A stretch of 18,086 nt of DNA from an uncultured Bacteroidales bacterium (GTDB taxonomy: Bacteria > Bacteroidota > Bacteroidia > Bacteroidales > UBA3663), in the NCBI GenBank assembly GCA_905236195.1, contig CAJOOX010000173.1, positions 1 to 18,086 of the forward strand. Reading direction: 5' to 3'. Both the position numbers and the translations under genes were made by a program. Within the stretch, counting starts at the first letter, position 1; each line of letters opens with the position of its first letter. Shown one piece after another: positions 7,754 through 14,841 of the stretch. Under the pieces are notes generated by a model. The model worked only from the letters and a program-made list of their open reading frames with translations. It was not told the origin of the DNA and did not search any database.

Positions 7754-7790
7754 GGTTCGAACAATGTCTTTGATAATAAACAACATATAA

Positions 7791-9725
7791 ATGTCAGAAC
7801 AAAACAGCAATTACTCTGCCAATAGTATCCAAGTCCTCGAAGGCTTGGAAGCTGTTCGCAAACGCCCCGCCATGTATATTGGCGACATCAGTGTCAAAGG
7901 TCTTCACCACCTCGTCTCTGAGGTCGTGGATAACTGTATAGACGAGTGCATGGCCGGTTATGCTACTCACATAGAAGTTACCATCACCGAAGACAACTAC
8001 GTCAAGGTTGTCGACAACGGCCGCGGTATCCCGGTTGACATGCACGAAAAGGAGCACCGCTCCGCCCTCGAGGTCGTCATGACCGTGCTGCATGCCGGCG
8101 GCAAGTTCGACAAGAACTCCTACAAGGTTTCCGGCGGTCTACATGGTGTGGGAGTGAGTTGCGTAAATGCTCTCTCCGACCACTTTGTCGCTGAAATCCG
8201 CCGTCAGGGTCACATCTGGCATCAGGAATATGCCTTTGGCAAACCCACCACTGAGGTGCAGATAATAGGAGACACCAGGGAGACCGGAACCACCATCCTC
8301 TTTCACCCGGACGGCTCCATTATGACCGAGACCGTTTTCCAATGGGATCTCATATCGTCACGCCTGCGAGACTTGGCCTACCTCAATGCCGGCATCCACA
8401 TCACACTCACCGACTTGCGCGACAAGAACGAGAAGGGCGAACCCCGCCGTCAGGTGTACTACTCCAAGAACGGCCTCAACGAGTTCGTGCAGTGGCTGGA
8501 TGAAAGCCGCGAACACCTCATCCCGGACATCATCCACCTGAACACCGAATCAGACGGCGTTCCCGTAGAAGTAGCCATGACCTATAATACGTCCTATTCA
8601 GAGACGATCTTTACATTCGTCAACAATATCAATACTCACGAAGGAGGCACACATCTTGACGGTTTCCGCATCGCCCTGACCAATACACTCAAGGACTACG
8701 CCACCAAGGAGAAGATGCTTGAGAAGGCTAAGGTTGAGGTCAAAGCAGACGACTTCCGCGAAGGTCTCACCGCCGTTATCTCGGTCAAGGTAGCAGAGCC
8801 CCAATTCGAAGGCCAGACCAAGACACGTCTCGGCAACGTAGAGGTTCGTCCCGCTGTGAACAAAGCCGTACGTGCCGCACTCGAGAACTATCTCGAGGAA
8901 CATCCTACCGAGGCCCATCTGATTGTTGACAAGGTCATCCTTGCCGCCCAGGCGCGCATTGCAGCCCGCAAAGCTCGCGAGTCGGTGCAAAAGGGTTCCA
9001 AACTGATCGGTGGCGGTCTGCCCGGCAAACTGGCCGACTGTTCTTCGAAAGATCCCGCCGAATGTGAGATTTTCCTCGTCGAGGGTGATTCGGCCGGGGG
9101 CACCGCCAAACAGGGCCGTGACCGAAACTATCAGGCCATCCTCCCCTTGCGCGGTAAGATTCTCAACGTTGAGAAAGTACTCATCCACAAGATGCTCGAC
9201 TCAGCCGAGATACAGAACATGTTCCGCGCGTTCCGCGTCAACCTGCGCGAGGATAAGACGCTCGACATCACAAACCTGCGCTACCACAAGGTTATCATCA
9301 TGACCGATGCCGATGTCGACGGTGCCCACATCGCGACCCTTCTCATGACGCTCTTTTTCCGATATATGCGTCCCCTTATCGAAGACGGTTATATCTACAT
9401 TGCCATGGCACCCCTCTACCGCTGCACCATTGGCAAAATTGATGAATACTGCTGGACCGATGCCGACCGCGACCGTTTCCTGATGAACTATGGTCAGGGC
9501 AAGGAGGACAAAGTCAAGATTCAGCGTTACAAAGGTCTTGGTGAGATGAATGCGGAACAGCTTTGGGACACCACTATGGATCCAGAACGCCGTCATCTCA
9601 AGAAGGTCACCATCGAAGATGCCATTTCGGCTGATCAGACATTCTCAATGCTGATGGGCGAAGACGTAGCACCCCGCCGCGAATTCATTGAGAGCAACGC
9701 AACATACGCAAACATCGACGCATAA
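7791..9725 (+). CDS. gyrB: DNA gyrase subunit B
   Basis: A 644-residue type IIA topoisomerase ATPase subunit that, with GyrA, introduces negative supercoils. The GHKL ATPase domain shows EVVDNCIDE (E44 general base, N48), DNGRGIP (75-81) and GGLHGVG (115-121); the transducer carries QTKTRLGN (342-349). The TOPRIM domain has EGDSAGG (431-437) and DADVDG (506-511) for Mg2+ binding, and the C-terminal GyrA-interaction end has QRYKGLGEMN. The start MSEQNSNYSANSIQVLEGLEAVRKRP-type opening and the length near 650 residues are typical of Bacteroidota GyrB. ParE is the main alternative and is less likely given this N-terminus and the rpsT neighbourhood. It has its own promoter and hairpin leader, and rnpB follows 8 nt after the stop. 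Confidence 0.95.
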   Translation: MSEQNSNYSANSIQVLEGLEAVRKRPAMYIGDISVKGLHHLVSEVVDNCIDECMAGYATHIEVTITEDNYVKVVDNGRGIPVDMHEKEHRSALEVVMTVLHAGGKFDKNSYKVSGGLHGVGVSCVNALSDHFVAEIRRQGHIWHQEYAFGKPTTEVQIIGDTRETGTTILFHPDGSIMTETVFQWDLISSRLRDLAYLNAGIHITLTDLRDKNEKGEPRRQVYYSKNGLNEFVQWLDESREHLIPDIIHLNTESDGVPVEVAMTYNTSYSETIFTFVNNINTHEGGTHLDGFRIALTNTLKDYATKEKMLEKAKVEVKADDFREGLTAVISVKVAEPQFEGQTKTRLGNVEVRPAVNKAVRAALENYLEEHPTEAHLIVDKVILAAQARIAARKARESVQKGSKLIGGGLPGKLADCSSKDPAECEIFLVEGDSAGGTAKQGRDRNYQAILPLRGKILNVEKVLIHKMLDSAEIQNMFRAFRVNLREDKTLDITNLRYHKVIIMTDADVDGAHIATLLMTLFFRYMRPLIEDGYIYIAMAPLYRCTIGKIDEYCWTDADRDRFLMNYGQGKEDKVKIQRYKGLGEMNAEQLWDTTMDPERRHLKKVTIEDAISADQTFSMLMGEDVAPRREFIESNATYANIDA

Positions 9726-9733
9726 TAACATCC

Positions 9734-10085
9734 GCAGTAGGACGGTCTGTCGCTCATGCTCCGTGCATGGGAGGAAAGTCCGGGCAACACAGGGCACCAT
9801 GCTTCCTAACGGAAAGTGGCTCGCGAGGGTCAGGTTAAGGTAACAGAAAAGAACCGCCGCAAGGTAAGGGTGAAAAGGCGAGGTAAGAGCTCACCGCAGC
9901 GATGGCAACATCGTCTGGCCGTACTACCCATGGGTTGTAAGATCATGTACACTGACGCTATGTTAGGGCGGCCCGCCCGATGTCAGGGGGTAGATTGCTA
10001 GAGGCGGATGGCGACATCCGTTCGAGATTAATGACAGACACCTTAATTCATTTAAGGCACAGAACCCGGCTCACAGGCCTACTGC
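9734..10085 (+). ncRNA. rnpB: RNase P RNA, bacterial class A
   Basis: This is the catalytic RNA that matures tRNA 5' ends. Conserved region I is GAGGAAAGTCCGGGC (9771-9785) and the 3' conserved region is AGAACCCGGC followed by TCACAGGCC (10060-10079); together they form helix P4. Internal family features include AACAGAAA (9842-9849), AGGGTGAAAAGG (9867-9878) and GAGATTAATGACAGACACC (10024-10042). Helix P1 closes perfectly: GCAGTAGG (9734-9741) pairs with CCTACTGC (10078-10085), which sets both ends and gives about 352 nt, a normal size. A terminator follows 11 nt downstream. It begins 8 nt after gyrB and I find no promoter box in the preceding 90 nt, so it may be processed from a gyrB transcript. 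Confidence 0.96.
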
Positions 10086-10096
10086 TTTTCCAAATG

Positions 10097-10128
10097 TGCA
10101 TCTCCGATTTCAGTGGGGATGCATTTTT
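10097..10128 (+). terminator. Rho-independent terminator of rnpB
   Basis: TGCATCTCC (10097-10105) pairs with GGGGATGCA (10115-10123) over 9 bp including one G-U, followed by TTTTT (10124-10128). It would end the rnpB, or gyrB-rnpB, transcript. Confidence 0.88.
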
Positions 10129-10246
10129 GCATTCGGCTCTCGCCAAAAACAGGCAAAAATTAAGCAAAATCATGCTATTTTGTTTTAAAAAAAGATATTT
10201 CATGCATTTTTTGTCCTTCAAAAGCAGAAATATCAAATAAAATATG

Positions 10247-10254
10247 TACCTTTG
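10247..10254 (+). promoter_or_regulatory. Promoter -7 box for the isomerase gene
   Basis: TACCTTTG matches TAnnTTTG and lies 48 nt before the ATG at 10303. The nearest TTTG (10210-10213) is 33 nt upstream, too far for a normal -33 box, so this promoter may be weak or need an activator. The 10129-10302 gap otherwise holds only AT-rich sequence. Confidence 0.55.
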
Positions 10255-10302
10255 CAACATAAAACATTATATTCCATTATTAAATATTAAAAACTCCAGA
10301 CT

Positions 10303-11730
10303 ATGGCTTTAGTAGAAACAAAAGCAAGAGTGGGTGTGTTCTCCATTGCATTGCAGGCATACCTCCCCCAGTTCCCCAGCTTGGTACCTGAATTCCAGAA
10401 ACAGTATGCAGACTTCAAGGACAGTCTTCCCAAGACAGTTGAACTCATCGACGGCGGTATTGTGACCACCAAGGAAGAGAGTCAGGCTGCCGGCGACAAG
10501 TTCCGTGCTGCCGACGTTGACCTGGTGATACTCCAGCTGCTGACCTACTGCACTTCTTACAACATGCTTCCCGCCGTGAAGGATTTGGATGTACCTGTTG
10601 TCCTGGTAAATGTGCAGAAACTGAAATGTCTCGATTTCGAGCATGCAGATATTGCCTCCTGGCTCGGCGAAGGATATGCTGCAGGCGCTGTAGGCGAAAT
10701 GGTTGCCGACTTGAACCGCTACGGCAAGCGTCACGCTGTCGTTACCGGCGTTGTTGAAGGCGGCGATCCCGCTGTTGCCAAAGAACTCGAGGAATGGTGT
10801 CGCGCCGCCCAGGTACGTCGCCGTTTCCGCGATACCAACCTCGCACAGATCGGACGTCCTTATCCAGGCATGATGGACCTCTATATTGATGAGTCCAACC
10901 TTTATCACCGCATGGATGTATATACCAAACAGTTCGACTGGGAGAAGATGTGGGCCATTGCCGACAATATCACTGACGAGGCTGCAATCCGCGCCAAGGC
11001 CGAAGATATCATCAACACCTTCGATATCGAGGGTGGCGCTACCGTCGAAAAGGTTTGGGATATGGCCAAATACGTTGTTGCCTTCGAACAGTGGGTGAAA
11101 GACGAGAAAATCGGTCTCGTTGCTTCTCATTACGACGGCTTCGCCAAGGGCCAGGCCGGCATCCTCGACTCCATGCTCATTCCTGCATTCTCAATGCTCA
11201 TCAAGCAGGGTATTGCCTGTGCAGTAGAAGGCGACATCAAGGTAGCTATGGCTATGTCCATCATGAAGACGTTGACGGGTGCTACACAACTCTCAGAGTT
11301 TTACACCTTCGACTTCAACAACGACATCGTTGTCATCGGTCACTCCGGTTCCGGCGACGCTTGCATCTCCACAGAACGCAAGCCCACTATGAAGATAGTG
11401 CCCGTGTTCCACGGCAAGACCGGCGGCGGATACCTCACTCAGTTCTATCCTCCCATGGGTCCCGTCACCTATCTCGCCATCACACAGGATATGGACGGAC
11501 ACTTCAAGTTCATCGTATCGGAAGGCATCAACGAACCCGGCGAAATACTCCACACCGGCGACACCAACATGCGAACACGCTTCAATATCGGCGCACGTGA
11601 ATGGAATAATCGCTGGTGCGAATGCGGTCCTACGCATCACTTCGCTGCAGGCCCCGGCAACCAGACGGATGTCATTCTCAAGGTCGCCAAGATTCTCAAC
11701 GTACCCTGCGAAGTTGTTTGCCGCAACTAA
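10303..11730 (+). CDS. L-arabinose/L-fucose isomerase-superfamily protein (AraA-like)
   Basis: A 475-residue aldose-ketose isomerase-type protein. The first two thirds form the Rossmann-like domains of the superfamily; the C-terminal part carries what look like the metal and catalytic ligands. Aligning by eye to E. coli AraA, E309 in AVEGDIK, E332 in TQLSEFYTF, H347 in VIGHSG and H445/H446 in CGPTHHFAAG fit the Glu-Glu-His-His set, so the active site appears intact. Family knowledge then suggests interconversion of an aldose and a ketose with a divalent metal, in the cytoplasm. The substrate cannot be read from the sequence: the gene stands alone between rnpB and a terminator, with no kinase, epimerase, transporter or regulator of pentose or fucose use beside it. 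The ATG at 10303 lies 48 nt after a -7 promoter box. Confidence 0.82.
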   Translation: MALVETKARVGVFSIALQAYLPQFPSLVPEFQKQYADFKDSLPKTVELIDGGIVTTKEESQAAGDKFRAADVDLVILQLLTYCTSYNMLPAVKDLDVPVVLVNVQKLKCLDFEHADIASWLGEGYAAGAVGEMVADLNRYGKRHAVVTGVVEGGDPAVAKELEEWCRAAQVRRRFRDTNLAQIGRPYPGMMDLYIDESNLYHRMDVYTKQFDWEKMWAIADNITDEAAIRAKAEDIINTFDIEGGATVEKVWDMAKYVVAFEQWVKDEKIGLVASHYDGFAKGQAGILDSMLIPAFSMLIKQGIACAVEGDIKVAMAMSIMKTLTGATQLSEFYTFDFNNDIVVIGHSGSGDACISTERKPTMKIVPVFHGKTGGGYLTQFYPPMGPVTYLAITQDMDGHFKFIVSEGINEPGEILHTGDTNMRTRFNIGAREWNNRWCECGPTHHFAAGPGNQTDVILKVAKILNVPCEVVCRN

Positions 11731-11754
11731 ACGTCACGGGGAACTAAAATAACA

Positions 11755-11789
11755 AGAGGTCGTGTCCTGATGACACGACCTCTGTTTTT
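11755..11789 (+). terminator. Strong, probably bidirectional terminator between isomerase gene and era
   Basis: AGAGGTCGTGTC (11755-11766) pairs perfectly with GACACGACCTCT (11772-11783) over 12 bp with a 5-nt loop, followed by GTTTTTA. On the minus strand the same hairpin is followed by TGTTATTTTAG, moderately U-rich, so it can also stop era transcripts arriving from the right. The two genes converge here with 73 nt between their stops. Confidence 0.93.
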
Positions 11790-11803
11790 ATATCACGGAA
11801 ATT

Positions 11804-12688
11804 TTATTCTGGATTATAACCGAACCTGTTCAAATCGCGAACGCTGTTGCGCCAGTCTTTTTCGACCTTCACAAAGAATCGCAGCATCACCTGTTTGCCG
11901 AAGAATGCCTCGATATCTTTGCGGGCCAGCGTACCGACACGTTTGAGGGCTGCACCTCCTTTACCGATAATAATGCCTTTCTGACTGTCGCGCTCCACAT
12001 AAATGACGGCTTGGATATTGATAAGTTTCCCGTCTTCCTTGAAGAGCTCGACTTCGACTTCGGTGGAATAGGGAATCTCCTTGTCGTAGGTCTGGAAGAT
12101 TTTCTCACGAATAATTTCCGTCACGAAGAACCTAGCGGGGCGATCAGTCAGCGCATCTTTATCGAAATAGGGCGGGCTGTCAGGCAAGAGATCCTGGATG
12201 CGCTTGATGAGCAGGTCGGTATTAATCTTCTGAAGCGCACAGATAGGAACTATCTCAGCCTTTGGCAGACGTTCATGCCACTGATCAACCAGCGTCTCAA
12301 GTTCCTGTTGCGACGCTAGCAAATCCATCTTATTGATGACGACTATCACAGGCGTCTGCATACGTGAAACACTTTCGACAAAGTCTTTGTTTTTGTCCCA
12401 GGTCTCAACCGTATCCGTCACATAGAGCAGGATATCGGCATCGGTGAGGGCGCTCTGTGAAAAAGCCAGCATCGACTCCTGAAGTTTGTAGTTCGGTTTC
12501 AGGACACCCGGCGTATCGGAATACACAATCTGCATGTCGGGTGTATTGACGATTCCCATGATTCGATGACGGGTTGTTTGCGCCTTCGACGTGATGATTG
12601 AAATGCGCTCGCCCACCAGTGAATTCATGAGCGTCGACTTACCCACATTAGGATTACCGACGATATTTACAAAACCTGCCTTATGCAT
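11804..12688 (-). CDS. era: GTPase Era
   Basis: A 294-residue ribosome-assembly GTPase that binds the 3' end of 16S rRNA. G1 is GNPNVGKS (11-18), the switch region has TTRHRIMG (38-45), G3 is DTPG (58-61), G4 is NKMD (119-122) and G5 is CAL (150-152) in place of the usual SAL. The KH domain has the GKGG loop (242-245) and the C-terminal KVEKDWR. Length is standard. Its ATG overlaps the fabH stop by one base (TGATG), which suggests coupled translation. der, often the next gene in Bacteroidota relatives, is absent: the next gene converges from the other strand. Confidence 0.97.
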   Translation of the reverse strand: MHKAGFVNIVGNPNVGKSTLMNSLVGERISIITSKAQTTRHRIMGIVNTPDMQIVYSDTPGVLKPNYKLQESMLAFSQSALTDADILLYVTDTVETWDKNKDFVESVSRMQTPVIVVINKMDLLASQQELETLVDQWHERLPKAEIVPICALQKINTDLLIKRIQDLLPDSPPYFDKDALTDRPARFFVTEIIREKIFQTYDKEIPYSTEVEVELFKEDGKLINIQAVIYVERDSQKGIIIGKGGAALKRVGTLARKDIEAFFGKQVMLRFFVKVEKDWRNSVRDLNRFGYNPE

Positions 12689-13686
12689 CAGATCTTACAG
12701 TCAGCCCATTTGAGAATCATTGCTCCATAGGTAAAGCCTGATCCGAACGCAGCCAGGAGCAGGGTATCGCCCTTCTTGAGTTTGCCTTCCTGAGCGGCCA
12801 TGTGAAGTGCAATCGGAATAGATGCCGATGATGTATTACCGACCTTCTCAATGTTGCAGATAACCTTCTCTTCTGAAACACCCACATACTGACGTACGGC
12901 ATCTATGATGCGCTTGTTGGCCTGATGGGTGCAAACCCAATCGATATCTTCTAGGGTCAGGTTGTTTTTCTTCATGATTTCGCCGGATGTCTGGGTCATC
13001 ATGGTTACGGCATTCTTGAATACGTAACGGCCATCCTGATAGATATAGCTCCATTTGTCGTCGACCGTTTGATGGGAAGGCACATTTACCGAACCGCCGG
13101 CCTTGAGAATCAAGTGGTCGTTGCCTTCTCCGTTCGTATAGAGCACAGCGTCCTGAATACCGATCGAATCGTCGTCAGTAGGTTCAACCAAAGCGGCAGC
13201 TCCTCCATCTCCGAAAAGCGGGCAGGTGGAGCGGTCGGTATAATCAACGAATGAAGAACATTTCTCAGCTTGGCAGACAATAATCTTTTTATAGAGTCCG
13301 GATTCTATGAAAGCACGAGCCTGGTTTAGGTTGAAAAGGAAACCGGAGCAGGCTGCCTGGATATCATAGGCCATCGCATGACGGATGTCGCAAGCATCGC
13401 AGATAATGGCTGCTGTTGAGGGCCATCGGTAGTCAGGTGCAGACGAGGCACAGATGAAACAATCAACCTCTTCGGGGCAGGTGCCGGTTTTCTCCAGAAG
13501 TTCTTTGACTGCAGGAATGGCCAATGCTGAACTACCTGCATGGGGATCTTTCAGGATGTGGCGCTCCTTGATGCCTACGCGAGTAGTAATCCATTCATCG
13601 TTCGTATCCACCATCTGTGAGAGTTCTTCGTTGGTGAGTACGTAATCGGGCAGATAATGTGTCAAGCCTGTAATTGCAGCTTTCAT
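12688..13686 (-). CDS. fabH: Beta-ketoacyl-ACP synthase III
   Basis: A 332-residue thiolase-fold enzyme that condenses acetyl-CoA (or branched acyl-CoA) with malonyl-ACP to start fatty-acid synthesis. The catalytic triad is visible: C113 in QAACSGF, H254 in CTHQANKRI and N284 in VGNTSSASIP. The glycine-rich LFGDGGAAA (158-165) and the C-terminal AFGSGFTYGA are typical. It starts a two-gene unit with era, overlapping it by one base. A terminator upstream separates it from rpmF, and a -7 promoter box lies about 40 nt before its ATG. plsX, commonly between rpmF and fabH in other phyla, is not present. Confidence 0.97.
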   Translation of the reverse strand: MKAAITGLTHYLPDYVLTNEELSQMVDTNDEWITTRVGIKERHILKDPHAGSSALAIPAVKELLEKTGTCPEEVDCFICASSAPDYRWPSTAAIICDACDIRHAMAYDIQAACSGFLFNLNQARAFIESGLYKKIIVCQAEKCSSFVDYTDRSTCPLFGDGGAAALVEPTDDDSIGIQDAVLYTNGEGNDHLILKAGGSVNVPSHQTVDDKWSYIYQDGRYVFKNAVTMMTQTSGEIMKKNNLTLEDIDWVCTHQANKRIIDAVRQYVGVSEEKVICNIEKVGNTSSASIPIALHMAAQEGKLKKGDTLLLAAFGSGFTYGAMILKWADCKI

Positions 13687-13726
13687 ATTTTAGAAAATTT
13701 TAATGTTTGATTCATAATTAAGTTCA

Positions 13727-13734
13727 CAAAGATA
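13727..13734 (-). promoter_or_regulatory. Promoter -7 box for fabH-era
   Basis: The minus strand reads TATCTTTG at 13734-13727, a full TAnnTTTG match about 40 nt before the fabH start. No TTTG sits at the expected 19-21 nt; a TTTG at 13750-13747 is only 12 nt away. The remaining gap to 13860 holds no gene. Confidence 0.55.
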
Positions 13735-13861
13735 TGTAAAAAAACGCAAACCAACAGCGACCGGACGATTTATTAACATTCGTTAGGTTTTCCTGTTTGG
13801 TTTTATAGTGTGTTTCGGGGTAGTATTAACAGATTTTAGGGCTGCAGCGGTTAACAGATAT

Positions 13862-13891
13862 AAAAAAACGGCTTCCATTTGGAAACCGTTT
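13862..13891 (-). terminator. Terminator after rpmF
   Basis: AAACGG (13866-13871) plus TTCC (13873-13876) pair with GGAA (13881-13884) plus CCGTTT (13886-13891), with one C-A mismatch and an ATTT loop. On the minus strand the stem runs into a seven-T tract (13868-13862), as expected for rpmF, whose stop is 8 nt away. The plus strand is also followed by T-rich sequence, so it could work both ways. Confidence 0.82.
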
Positions 13892-13899
13892 TTTCTTTT

Positions 13900-14085
13900 T
13901 TAGAGGGCTGAGTCCTTCTCGATAGCCAGCTTTCCACGATAGTAGCCGCATTCGGGGCATACTGTGTGAGAAAGATGCCAACTGCCACAGTTGGGACATA
14001 CTACGATAGCAGGAACTACTGCCTTGTCATGCGTACGACGCTTTGCGGTACGCGTGTTTGATTGTCTTCTTTTAGGATGTGCCAT
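13900..14085 (-). CDS. rpmF: 50S ribosomal protein L32
   Basis: A 61-residue basic protein starting MAHPKRRQSNTRTAKRRTHD, the L32 hallmark. It carries a zinc ribbon CPNC (C30, C33) and CPEC (C43, C46), so it is the Cys4 zinc-binding form rather than the Cys-less form that some bacteria use under zinc limitation. It lies 75 nt after yceD on the same strand and ends at a terminator, so yceD-rpmF form one unit. Confidence 0.98.
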   Translation of the reverse strand: MAHPKRRQSNTRTAKRRTHDKAVVPAIVVCPNCGSWHLSHTVCPECGYYRGKLAIEKDSAL

Positions 14086-14160
14086 TTTGAAATATTTTTA
14101 ATTAATTCTTTCTATATTTAAATAATGTACGCGCGCGGGGAACTGTTTCCTCCCGATACA

Positions 14161-14712
14161 TCAATCCATCGAATCTTCGTTACGAAGATTCTTCAACGCA
14201 TTCCATCGCGGGTCGGACATTCCGTCCTCCTGATAGGAAGCATCATCCTCTGGAGCATCCTCAACGAGGTGTTCCGAGAGTTTCGACGACATTTCCTTGT
14301 TGCAAAGTCCATATGGATGAACGTGCTTCACAGGAATAGCCAATACGGTGAATTCGTAGAGGAACCACGACACATTGATCGAACCGGGATCCTCAGGAAC
14401 AACCACTACATCGTCGCCATCGTCCTTGAATTCCTTTCCGAACCGGACGATGAGACTGCTTGAGGAGGAAATGGGCTGATCCATTTCCTCAAGACAGCGG
14501 TTGCATGTCACAACGACCTTGCCTGTTATTGTGAAATGGAGACGGGATTCTTTCTCGTTCTTTTCCACCGTGACAATGGCCTTGAGGTCACCTTTCTGAA
14601 TTTCTTCCTCGCCTATCAGCGCAAAAAATGCGTTGTCGAGGTGAAATTCATATTCGCTCTTACCTAATTCAAGGGTTTTGAGCGGAATGTTATATGCGTC
14701 AAATTTTCCCAT
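14161..14712 (-). CDS. yceD: YceD/DUF177-family protein linked to 23S rRNA accumulation
   Basis: A 183-residue DUF177 protein. It has the family's CNRCLEEM motif (C70, C73), a later Cys137 in YGLCNKE and the C-terminal DPRWNALKNL (167-176). Acidic stretches at about 94-110 and 151-164 are typical. YceD proteins are conserved next to rpmF and have been tied to 23S rRNA processing or accumulation; the exact activity is unknown. It is the first gene of the yceD-rpmF unit, with a full consensus promoter whose -7 box ends 30 nt upstream of the ATG. Confidence 0.93.
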   Translation of the reverse strand: MGKFDAYNIPLKTLELGKSEYEFHLDNAFFALIGEEEIQKGDLKAIVTVEKNEKESRLHFTITGKVVVTCNRCLEEMDQPISSSSSLIVRFGKEFKDDGDDVVVVPEDPGSINVSWFLYEFTVLAIPVKHVHPYGLCNKEMSSKLSEHLVEDAPEDDASYQEDGMSDPRWNALKNLRNEDSMD

Positions 14713-14741
14713 ATTTGGCTAAAAATGCGCTAAATCGGCTG

Positions 14742-14773
14742 CAAAGATAGCGTTTTTTTTTCATTCCACCAAA
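14742..14773 (-). promoter_or_regulatory. Bacteroidota-type promoter for yceD-rpmF
   Basis: On the minus strand TTTG (14773-14770) and TATCTTTG (14749-14742) are 20 nt apart, a full match to both boxes. The leader before yceD would be only about 20-25 nt. Confidence 0.8.
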
Positions 14774-14841
14774 ATTTTAGGCAACAAAATTGCTTTAAAT
14801 CCTTTAAAAGGTGCGATTTTGCTATGTTGACCCCGTAAAAT

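Noticed and set aside
7714..7790. tRNA gene or tRNA remnant in the gyrB leader (GGTTCGAA follows a hairpin)
   Set aside because: The hairpin gives loops of 4, 6 or 8 nt but no 5-bp stem with a 7-nt loop. The sequence after GGTTCGAAC does not pair as a T-arm, and there is no acceptor or D-arm.
8598..9188. Minus-strand frame of 196 codons inside gyrB
   Set aside because: It is antisense to conserved GyrB coding sequence, with no promoter or domain support.
9816..10001. Short open frame (61 codons)
   Set aside because: It lies entirely inside the RNase P RNA, whose conserved regions explain the sequence.
10309..11130. Minus-strand frame of 273 codons inside the isomerase gene
   Set aside because: It is a shadow of a full-length, well-supported gene on the other strand.
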